DNA of 18,709 nucleotides from the NCBI GenBank assembly GCA_045592585.1, contig JAZNVB010000099.1:1-18709 (forward strand), read 5' to 3'. The position numbers were made by a program, and so were the translations under genes. Each line of letters opens with the position of its first letter. Within the stretch, counting starts at the first letter, position 1. The notes beneath the pieces were generated by a model that searched no databases, had not been told where the DNA came from, and saw only the letters and a program-made list of their open reading frames with translations. Source of the stretch: SIG440 sp045592585 (GTDB lineage Bacteria; Bacillota; Clostridia; Monoglobales; Monoglobaceae). Positions 7,211 to 12,584 of this stretch are shown piece after piece.

Positions 7211-7510
7211 ATGGTTGAAGTTATTAACAAGTACGAAACACTGTTCGCCCTTGACGCAACAAAGAGCGAGGAAGAAACAGCAGCATTGGTTGATAAGTTC
7301 AAGTCATTGATTGAGGCTAACGGTACAATTGAAAGCGTTGACGAATGGGGACGCAGAAGATTGGCTTATCCTATCAATGATATGGCTGAAGGCTATTATG
7401 TTTTGGTTAACTTCTCTGCAAAGGCCGATTTCCCGGCTGAGCTTGAACGTGTGTTCGGTATCACAGACGGAGTTCTCAGAAGCATTATCATCAAAAAAGA
7501 CGAGAAATAA
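7211..7510 (+). CDS. rpsF: 30S ribosomal protein S6
   Basis: A 99-aa protein with the complete ferredoxin-like S6 fold. It has the N-terminal INKYETLFALD strand, the central WGRRRLAYPIND segment, GYYVLVNF, and the C-terminal ERVFGITDGVLRSIIIK strand. S6 binds the central domain of 16S rRNA as a dimer with S18. The ribosome binding site AAGGAGG is nine bases before the ATG; an out-of-frame ATG at 7206 lies between them. It is the first gene of the conserved rpsF-ssb-rpsR operon. Confidence 0.97.
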   Translation: MVEVINKYETLFALDATKSEEETAALVDKFKSLIEANGTIESVDEWGRRRLAYPINDMAEGYYVLVNFSAKADFPAELERVFGITDGVLRSIIIKKDEK

Positions 7511-7546
7511 TTGTGCAGAAATTTGGCACAGAAAGCGAGATTGCTT

Positions 7547-7984
7547 ATGATTAACAAAGCGATTTTAATGGGTCGCCTTACCCGTGACCCTGAACTCAGA
7601 CACACAGGTTCAGGCACACCCGTTTGCAGTTTTTCAATTGCAATCGACAATGGCTACGGCGAAAACCGTCAGACAGATTTCATCAACTGTGTTGCATGGA
7701 ACAAAACTGCCGAATTTGTTGAAAAATATTTCACAAAGGGCAGAATGATTATTGTTGACGGCCGTATTTCAACCCGTACATGGGAAGGTCAGGACGGAAA
7801 AAAGAACTATGTTACCGAGGTTGTAGCAAATCAGGTTACATTCGGCGAATCTAAAAAGAACGCTGAAGACGGTGGATATTCCGCACCTGCACGCAATGCC
7901 GGTGATATAGGTATTCCTGAAATGCCCGCAGACACAGAGGACGATTTTGTCGCTCTGGAAACTAATGATGATTTGCCGTTTTAA
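7547..7984 (+). CDS. ssb: Single-stranded DNA-binding protein
   Basis: A 145-aa SSB with an OB-fold domain over about residues 1-105: MINKAILMGRLTRDPELRHT, then TDFINCVAWNKTAEFV and GRISTRTWEGQDGKK. A flexible Ala/Pro/Gly-containing linker follows, ending in the acidic tip DDLPF that recruits repair and replication proteins. The ATG at 7547 begins the conserved domain. The frame is open upstream to 7511, but those residues are not SSB-like. The Shine-Dalgarno match is weak (AAAGCGAG), so translation is probably helped by coupling to rpsF, whose stop lies 36 bases upstream. Confidence 0.96.
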   Translation: MINKAILMGRLTRDPELRHTGSGTPVCSFSIAIDNGYGENRQTDFINCVAWNKTAEFVEKYFTKGRMIIVDGRISTRTWEGQDGKKNYVTEVVANQVTFGESKKNAEDGGYSAPARNAGDIGIPEMPADTEDDFVALETNDDLPF

Positions 7985-8025
7985 TGCGGCTAACCTTTAA
8001 ATTGAAAAGATAGGAGGAAAGACCA

Positions 8026-8274
8026 ATGCCTGAAAAGGAAAGAAACGATAAAATAAGAGCAAGAAGACCCAAGAGAAAAGCTTGTGCTTTTTGCGTTGAC
8101 AAAGTAGAATTTATCGATTATAAAGATGTTGCAAAGCTCAGACGCTACGTTACAGAAAGAGCTAAGATTCTTCCCAGAAGAATCAGCGGTTGCTGTGCAA
8201 AGCACCAGAGAGAGCTTACTGTTGCAATCAAGAGAGCAAGATATATGGCTCTTCTGCCCTATTCTGCTGACTAA
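8026..8274 (+). CDS. rpsR: 30S ribosomal protein S18
   Basis: An 82-aa basic protein with the full S18 core (VEFIDYKDVAKLRRYVTERAKILPRRISG). It carries four cysteines, CAFC at residues 21-24 and CC at 65-66, making it the zinc-ribbon (C+) form of S18. The ribosome binding site TAGGAGG precedes the ATG. It is the last gene of the operon, followed by a strong terminator. Confidence 0.97.
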   Translation: MPEKERNDKIRARRPKRKACAFCVDKVEFIDYKDVAKLRRYVTERAKILPRRISGCCAKHQRELTVAIKRARYMALLPYSAD

Positions 8275-8292
8275 ATAAAACAGTACAATATT

Positions 8293-8325
8293 AAGGCTGA
8301 TGCACAAATGTGCATCAGCCTTTTT
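8293..8325 (+). terminator. Rho-independent terminator of rpsF-ssb-rpsR
   Basis: AAGGCTGATGCACA-AA-TGTGCATCAGCCTT: a 14-bp perfect dyad running into TTTTT on the plus strand. It also lies just beyond the end of the convergent peptidase gene and may stop that transcript too, although the minus-strand side has a weaker U-tract. Confidence 0.92.
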
Positions 8326-8331
8326 GTTATG

Positions 8332-9600
8332 TTAAAACTCCAACATCCCCATCAGTTCATCCTCACCGTCTTTTATATTCCCTAAAAGAGCAAGGGTCAT
8401 CTTTTTACTGTCAAAGACTTTATCAATAACCTGGGCAACACCGTCTGCGCAAACTCTGTCAATACGCCTTATCACATCATCAATATTTTTTGCCCGCGTT
8501 TCAAAGAGCATGGACTTTCCGTAATGGCTCATCCGTGCCGAAATCCCCTCGTTGCCCATTACTGCGGATGCTTTAAGCTGAGTTTTAGCGGTTTCAACCT
8601 CTTCCTTTGTCAGCTTGTCCCTTTTTAAAAGTTTAATTTCCCTGACAATTATTTCAAGGGCCTGCTTCAGCTCTTCAGGGTTAAGTCCTGCACAAATCGC
8701 CAACGAGCCGTTTTCCTGATAAGAATCGGTGTACGAGTATACTGAATACGCAAGACCGTTTTCCTCCCTCACCTTCTGGAACAGCCTCGAGCTCATATTT
8801 CCGCCAAACAAAGCATTTACCACCGCTAAATCATAATTTTCTTCCGCCTGCCGCGAATAGCCCTCAAACCCAAGACACAACTGGCACTGCTCAATGTCCT
8901 TTTTAACAATCTCTGCATTTCGCGTATGAATCAGCTTTTTCTGCGGCTGACGGATTATCCCCCGTCTTTCAATGCCCCCGAATTTTTCTTCAAGCATATC
9001 AATGGCGGATTTCTCGTCAAAATTCCCCACCACCGAAATAACAATGTTATCGGCAATGTACCGTTCTTTATAATAATCAAGTATGCAACCTTTATCTATA
9101 CCCTTAACAGTTTTTACCGTTCCTGCAATAGGAAACCCCAATGGCTCGCCCTTCCACATTGTCCGGCATAAAATATCGTGAATTAAATCCTCGGGGTCGT
9201 CCTCACTCATATTGATTTCTTCCAGGATAACCTTTCTTTCAACTTCGATATTTTCGTCGCTAAAGGTGGAATTTATTATCATATCCGAAAGAATTTCAAA
9301 TGCCATTCCAAGATGCTCGGTTAAAGTTCGGGTATAATAACAGGTGTAATCGTGAGCCGTTACCGCATTAAGATGTCCACCCACCGCATCCATATACTCT
9401 GCGATTTCCCTTGCAGAACGTTTTCCGGTTCCTTTAAACAGCATATGCTCAATAAAATGAGATACGCCGTTGTTCTTTTTATTTTCCATTGACGAGCCGG
9501 CATAAATCCACACTCCGGCAGAAACAGATTTAACATAATCGGTGCTTTCTGTCACAACTGGTATTCCGTTGCTTAATTTAAAAACTTTGTGCAATCTCAT
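8332..9600 (-). CDS. M16 family zinc metallopeptidase (processing peptidase-like)
   Basis: A 422-aa protein of the pitrilysin/mitochondrial-processing-peptidase family, single-chain bacterial length. The inverted zinc motif HFIEH is at residues 48-52 within NGVSHFIEHMLFKGT, and the third ligand glutamate is at 127/128 (VILEEINMSEDDPED), the expected spacing. The second, inactive half includes the GLAYSVYSYTDSY segment typical of the family. There is no signal peptide, so it is probably cytoplasmic. Related genes (ymxG/mpp-like) degrade peptides; the substrate is unknown. The ATG is preceded by AAAGGAAG. The region directly upstream is the core of repeat A, whose edge is 11 bases from the start codon, so the native promoter may have been displaced or replaced. 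Confidence 0.9.
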   Translation of the reverse strand: MRLHKVFKLSNGIPVVTESTDYVKSVSAGVWIYAGSSMENKKNNGVSHFIEHMLFKGTGKRSAREIAEYMDAVGGHLNAVTAHDYTCYYTRTLTEHLGMAFEILSDMIINSTFSDENIEVERKVILEEINMSEDDPEDLIHDILCRTMWKGEPLGFPIAGTVKTVKGIDKGCILDYYKERYIADNIVISVVGNFDEKSAIDMLEEKFGGIERRGIIRQPQKKLIHTRNAEIVKKDIEQCQLCLGFEGYSRQAEENYDLAVVNALFGGNMSSRLFQKVREENGLAYSVYSYTDSYQENGSLAICAGLNPEELKQALEIIVREIKLLKRDKLTKEEVETAKTQLKASAVMGNEGISARMSHYGKSMLFETRAKNIDDVIRRIDRVCADGVAQVIDKVFDSKKMTLALLGNIKDGEDELMGMLEF

Positions 9601-9604
9601 CCAC

Positions 9605-9681
9605 TTCCTTTATAAAGACTGTATAGTCTAGATGCCAATGTTCTTCGGCAAGGTTCGTATTTAGTTAAAGCCAAAAATCTC
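9605..9681 (-). repeat. Cassette-boundary repeat, copy A
   Basis: Contains the 27-bp core at 9611-9637 (25/27 identical to copy B). Beyond the core it shares further sequence with copy B up to and including the stop codon of the chromate transporter gene (ACGAAC, TAACT, GATTTTT on the minus strand). The segment that would complete the palindrome on the peptidase side is missing. The core contains the dyad AGACT-GTAT-AGTCT. Confidence 0.8.
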
Positions 9682-10240
9682 ATATAGCATATACGAACAT
9701 ACCTAACAGTGAAGATATGACAATCATTATTATAGGCGACATTTTCTTCTTCGAAAAATATTTGTATAAAACTGCCACAATTCCTAAAACTGCAGTAATA
9801 ACAATTGACCTCAAATTCATTTTAAATGTATCTTCCATCAGGCAATTCTTCACTAGCATATATACACCCATAGCAAGAACTATCCCGATTACACTGGATT
9901 TTAAACCTCTTAAGACTGCCTGTACGTATTTATTTTTAAATGCATTTTTTAATAGTGCAGTTATCATGAGTAATATTATAAACGATGGCAAAACAACGGC
10001 AAGTGTTGCGACTAACGCTCCGAGAAACCCTGCCTCGGTACTTCCTACATAAGTTGCAAGATTTACCATAATCGGTCCGGGTGTGCTTTCACTTACCGCA
10101 ATCATATAAGAAAGAGCTTCATCGCTTAACCAACCATAAGACAAAACCACATCTCTGATTAGAGGAATAGCACCGTATGCTCCACCGAAAGCAAATAAGC
10201 CTACCTTTAAAAAGCCTAAAAACAAATCAAGATAAATCAT
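9680..10240 (-). CDS. Chromate transporter family, half-size subunit 2
   Basis: A 186-aa membrane protein made of one CHR domain: the FAFGGAYGAIPLIRD signature at about residues 16-30, ESTPGPIMVNLATYVG at about 51-66, then four to five hydrophobic segments. Full-length ChrA has two such domains in one chain. Here, as in Bacillus YwrA/YwrB-type pairs, they are separate genes whose products presumably act together to export chromate or a related oxyanion. The start ATG overlaps the stop of the upstream half by four bases (ATGA), so the two are translationally coupled. The two genes form one unit between repeats A and B. The DNA is visibly more AT-rich than the ribosomal operon. Confidence 0.88.
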   Translation of the reverse strand: MIYLDLFLGFLKVGLFAFGGAYGAIPLIRDVVLSYGWLSDEALSYMIAVSESTPGPIMVNLATYVGSTEAGFLGALVATLAVVLPSFIILLMITALLKNAFKNKYVQAVLRGLKSSVIGIVLAMGVYMLVKNCLMEDTFKMNLRSIVITAVLGIVAVLYKYFSKKKMSPIIMIVISSLLGMFVYAI

Positions 10241-10815
10241 TTTTTCATACCTCCATCTGTTTTTGGTGTTCCTTTAACCATAAATATTACAAGGCTTATT
10301 ACCCCTGCAATAAGCATCAGGACTATCGAAGAAAAATCAAGCGAAAAGATATTAATAATGAGCATTGTTACAAATGAGCATACCATAAAAGTTTTTGGCA
10401 ATATTTTTTTTGGCATCTTTTTTATCATTGTTATCGCAGCATCAAGAATAAGAAAACCTACTGCTATTTTAATACCTTTAAAAGCGTTGGCTATAAGCGT
10501 AATTTCCAAAAAATTATCCAAAAACATAGAAATTAAATAAATCACTGTAAATGACGGAAGTACAATTCCCAATGTTGAGATAATTGCACCGATTATCCCA
10601 GCTTTTTTATAACCTACATATGTAGCACAGTTTATTGCAATCGGTCCGGGAGTAGATTCTGCAATTACTGTGATATTCATCATCTCATCGTGAGTGATCC
10701 ACTTCTTTTTTTCTACACAATTATTTTCAATCAGCGAAATCATTGCATATCCGCCGCCAAAAGTAAACAAACCTATTTTAGCAAATATTAAAAATAACTC
10801 TATTAATATTCCCAT
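10237..10815 (-). CDS. Chromate transporter family, half-size subunit 1
   Basis: A 192-aa single CHR-domain membrane protein with FTFGGGYAMISLIENN at about residues 17-32 and ESTPGPIAINCATYVG at about 52-67, followed by hydrophobic segments and a short Lys-rich tail. It is the N-terminal partner of the paired transporter, complete in itself and not a frameshift product. The ribosome binding site AAGGAGAG is nine bases from the ATG and abuts the terminal inverted repeat of copy B. The transported ion is inferred from the family only. Confidence 0.88.
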   Translation of the reverse strand: MGILIELFLIFAKIGLFTFGGGYAMISLIENNCVEKKKWITHDEMMNITVIAESTPGPIAINCATYVGYKKAGIIGAIISTLGIVLPSFTVIYLISMFLDNFLEITLIANAFKGIKIAVGFLILDAAITMIKKMPKKILPKTFMVCSFVTMLIINIFSLDFSSIVLMLIAGVISLVIFMVKGTPKTDGGMKK

Positions 10816-10836
10816 CTGCTAATACTCTCCTTTTTC

Positions 10837-10951
10837 GATTTTTTGATCCTAACTTTTTTCGCCAATTTTCGACACTCTTACTATAAAGACTGTATAATCT
10901 GGATGCCAGTCTTTATGAGTGATAGTTCGTGTTAAGTTAGGACAAAAAATC
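10837..10951 (-). repeat. Cassette-boundary repeat, copy B, complete palindrome
   Basis: A 115-bp imperfect palindrome. The terminal arms gattttttgatcctaactt (10837-10855) and aagttaggacaaaaaatc (10934-10951) are complementary except for one extra base. The inner arms ATAAAGACTG (10883-10892) and CAGTCTTTAT (10907-10916) are perfect and are extended by CACTC (10873-10877) and GAGTG (10917-10921) around a five-base bulge. The 14-base apical loop holds the most conserved part of the core. The right edge overlaps the stop codon of the lipoprotein gene. No target duplication was found. Confidence 0.85.
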
Positions 10952-11360
10952 AAGCATAGCCATGTGTAAAATGTTTCCATTCTCCACCTTTATTTCTGAC
11001 AAGAATCCATTTCCAGTCACTATATGTACTGTTTGGAGTTAATGAGCCGTCTCCACCCGAAGAGTCTACATCAAAAGAAGAAACCAGAACTATAACTTCA
11101 TCTGCATTAGCACCTTCAGCATAATACTCTGTTTCTCTTATTGACTCTTCATCCCCTGCATATGTTATTTCAGTTAAAGTGCATCCTGAAAAATTGTTTT
11201 CAAAATACTTAATTACAACATTTATAGCTGAACTTATCTCTTTTTCGGTATATAAATCCGACTCGTACTTTTGAATGGTCACTTTGGAAACATCTCCATC
11301 ACAAGAACATAAACCAATGATCATAATACAAGCTAACACAATCGTAAATGCTTTTTTCAT
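10950..11360 (-). CDS. Small secreted lipoprotein, DUF4829-like
   Basis: A 136-aa protein with a type II signal peptide: KK, a hydrophobic stretch FTIVLACIMIIG, then a lipobox-like LCSC, with lipidation expected at Cys20. The mature part contains NVVIKYFENNF, a DVDSSGGDGSLTPNSTYSDW segment and the C-terminal KWILVRNKGGEWKHFTHGY. I associate these features with DUF4829 proteins of clostridia; that assignment is from memory and no function is known. It would sit on the outer face of the membrane. The ATG at 11360 has AAAGGAG seven bases upstream; an in-frame ATG at 11390 would lie in repeat C. It is alone between repeats B and C. Confidence 0.75.
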   Translation of the reverse strand: MKKAFTIVLACIMIIGLCSCDGDVSKVTIQKYESDLYTEKEISSAINVVIKYFENNFSGCTLTEITYAGDEESIRETEYYAEGANADEVIVLVSSFDVDSSGGDGSLTPNSTYSDWKWILVRNKGGEWKHFTHGYA

Positions 11361-11380
11361 ATTGCCTCTCCTTTCAACAT

Positions 11381-11460
11381 TTTTCAACATTCTTACTATA
11401 AAGACTGTATAATCAGGATGCCAAAATTATGAAAAGATCTTGGTATCTAATTAAGAGCAA
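11381..11460 (-). repeat. Cassette-boundary repeat, copy C
   Basis: The 27-bp core at 11397-11423 is 26/27 identical to copy B. The preceding 16 bases (11381-11396) match copy B in 14 positions. The arm nearest the toxin gene is diverged, so the full palindrome is lost. It runs from the lipoprotein ribosome binding region to four bases from the toxin stop codon. Confidence 0.8.
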
Positions 11461-11463
11461 GGA

Positions 11464-11841
11464 TTACTTCTTGAATTTATTTATCCATTTCAGAATTTCA
11501 GCATATTTCATATTCCCTGCTGCGACAGACAAACCAAAATCAACAACATCTGCATTGGTGCAATTCATTTTTATTCCCTCTGCTTCCAAAAATGTTAGCA
11601 TAACATATACACCAATTCTCTTATTACCATCAACAAATGCGTGGTTAGATATTAACGAAAATCCAAGGCTTGCAGCTTTTTCTTCTTTTGTTTTATAGAG
11701 TTCTTCTCCACCGAATGTAGCATACGCATTATTAAGAGCACTCTCCAATAATCCAATATCTCTTACACCGACACTTCCGCCCGTTTCTTCTGCTATTAAC
11801 TGATGTAAAAGTAAAACCTTTTCTTTGCTCAATTTAATCAT
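11464..11841 (-). CDS. doc: Doc-type (Fic family) toxin
   Basis: A 125-aa death-on-curing family protein. The Fic core motif HAFVDGNKR is at residues 67-75, with the preceding GGSVGVRDIGLLESALN segment typical of Doc. Doc proteins modify a translation factor (EF-Tu phosphorylation in phage P1 Doc) and stop growth. Here the motif has Gly where P1 Doc has Ala and lacks the final arginine of AMP-transferring Fic enzymes, so phosphorylation versus AMPylation is open. The start codon overlaps the antitoxin stop by four bases (ATGA), with the antitoxin first, the usual order for Phd-Doc. Confidence 0.9.
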   Translation of the reverse strand: MIKLSKEKVLLLHQLIAEETGGSVGVRDIGLLESALNNAYATFGGEELYKTKEEKAASLGFSLISNHAFVDGNKRIGVYVMLTFLEAEGIKMNCTNADVVDFGLSVAAGNMKYAEILKWINKFKK

Positions 11842-12080
11842 TTTGCTAACTCCTCAAATGCAGGCTTGAATCTTTGCATAATTCTTTTTGCTGCAACGTC
11901 AATCTTTTCATCATCTGTAATATCAAAATAAGAGTTTGAATCAACATCTATCAGTAAAAATTTTGGCTTATTATTTTTAAATATAACTGCCTGACCATTG
12001 TTCTCAGCCACTTTTGCTACCTTTGAAAAATTCTGATTTGCTTCTGTCATAGTTGTAATTGTTTCAGTATTTATATTCAT
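11838..12080 (-). CDS. phd: Phd/YefM-family antitoxin
   Basis: An 80-aa protein. The N-terminal DNA-binding domain has the family pattern TMTEANQNFSKVAKVAENNG, followed by AVIFKNNKPKFLLIDVD. The acidic C-terminal helix (about residues 52-80) would neutralise the toxin. The ribosome binding site is TAGGAGG. Just upstream is a consensus promoter inside a 13-bp-arm dyad, consistent with autoregulation by the Phd-Doc complex. The antitoxin-toxin pair forms the unit between repeat C and the decayed repeat D. Confidence 0.9.
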   Translation of the reverse strand: MNINTETITTMTEANQNFSKVAKVAENNGQAVIFKNNKPKFLLIDVDSNSYFDITDDEKIDVAAKRIMQRFKPAFEELAK

Positions 12081-12110
12081 AACTACCTCCTATTATTTAT
12101 ACAATAAATA

Positions 12111-12154
12111 TATCCTACAATTTATATTATATACAAATTGCAGGATATTGTCAA
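12111..12154 (-). promoter_or_regulatory. Promoter and operator of the phd-doc pair
   Basis: On the minus strand: TTGACA (12154-12149), 17-base spacer, TATAAT (12131-12126), all consensus. The arms tatcctacaattt (12111-12123) and aaattgcaggata (12135-12147) are inverted repeats matching in 12 of 13 positions and flank the -10 box. The arm centres are 24 bases apart. This is a typical autoregulated toxin-antitoxin control region. Confidence 0.85.
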
Positions 12155-12171
12155 CCTATTTATTATTCTAC

Positions 12172-12214
12172 AAATTTCGACAGTCTTTAATTGCGACACA
12201 TAAGGTTTAGATGC
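12172..12214 (-). repeat. Decayed cassette-boundary repeat, copy D
   Basis: Shares the edges of the repeat with the same spacing as copy B: TTTCGACA, exactly 33 bases to the end of the GATGC block, and TCTT near the start. The middle of the core has diverged. It lies on the far side of the toxin-antitoxin unit, immediately before the MITE-like element. Confidence 0.45.
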
Positions 12215-12357
12215 AACTTTCAAAGGCTTCTCCTTGAGGAGAGGCTCCGCCGCAGGCGGTGGTGAGGTGTAGACTCTTAAGCAATTGTTATTCTTTTCCA
12301 CCTCATCCGAGTTGCTTCGCAACCCACCTTCCCCTCAAGGGGAAGGCTTTCACTTTC
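12215..12357. mobile_element. MITE-like palindromic element
   Basis: About 140 bp, with imperfect terminal inverted repeats. The left end (about 12221-12246, containing CTCCTTGAGGAG) and the right end (about 12325-12350, containing CCCCTCAAGGGG) pair with each other, and each is itself palindromic. Internal hairpins are CCGCC-GCA-GGCGG (12247-12259) and GTTGC-TTC-GCAAC (12311-12323). It is more GC-rich than its surroundings and has no credible gene. Similar sequences are, from memory, scattered through gut clostridial genomes. Confidence 0.65.
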
Positions 12358-12584
12358 GACATATACATATTACTCGTGTCAAAACAGGTGAACAGTGAAT
12401 AATAGGGACTAAAGAATTTTTCCTATATTTTCAACTGATTTTATCTGAACAATTTACTTTAAGGACCCGCGAGAATGTTAGATTTTCCCGCTATTTTATT
12501 TTATCATAAATATCAAAAAATTGCAAACTATAACTTTTAAATTTAGCGACCTGTCAGGTTACATTTTTTAATACCGCCAAGTCA
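12358..12584. other. AT-rich non-coding stretch between MITE and recombinases
   Basis: No gene seen. It holds a further TTTCGACA (12354-12361), a gaacagtgaataat segment related to one at about 5996-6010, a possible minus-strand promoter (12498-12526) and the 11-bp palindrome ACCTGTCAGGT (12549-12559). The left end of the recombinase-bearing element should fall here or nearby. Confidence 0.4.
12498..12526 (-). promoter_or_regulatory. Possible orphan promoter reading toward the cassette-like region
   Basis: Minus strand: TTGCAA (12526-12521), 17-base spacer ending in TGA, then TAAAAT (12503-12498), giving an extended -10. No gene follows for about 400 bases before phd. The match is moderate, and AT-rich DNA gives such hits by chance. 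Confidence 0.3.

Noticed and set aside
7511..7546. TTG start extending SSB by 12 residues
   Set aside because: The added residues are not conserved in SSB proteins, and the OB-fold begins exactly at the ATG 7547.
9680..10815. Split chromate transporter as a frameshifted chrA
   Set aside because: Each half has its own start, conserved signature and a coupled ATGA overlap. Paired half-size transporters are a known arrangement.
9611..11423. CRISPR array
   Set aside because: The repeats are 500-1300 bases apart, with whole genes between them, and no cas genes are present.
9605..12214. Calling the region a bona fide integron
   Set aside because: No tyrosine integrase with an integron-specific insert is present, terminal boxes fit GTTRRRY/RYYYAAC only imperfectly, and only one of the repeats is a full palindrome. 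Kept as a hypothesis.
12122..12322. 66-codon minus-strand ORF over the MITE
   Set aside because: Its sequence is the translation of palindromic repeat DNA (Pro/Ala/Lys-rich) and its end crosses the phd promoter; not a credible gene.
12549..12559. Terminator for the recombinase operon
   Set aside because: The dyad has a one-base centre and 5-bp arms, so it cannot form a stable RNA hairpin.
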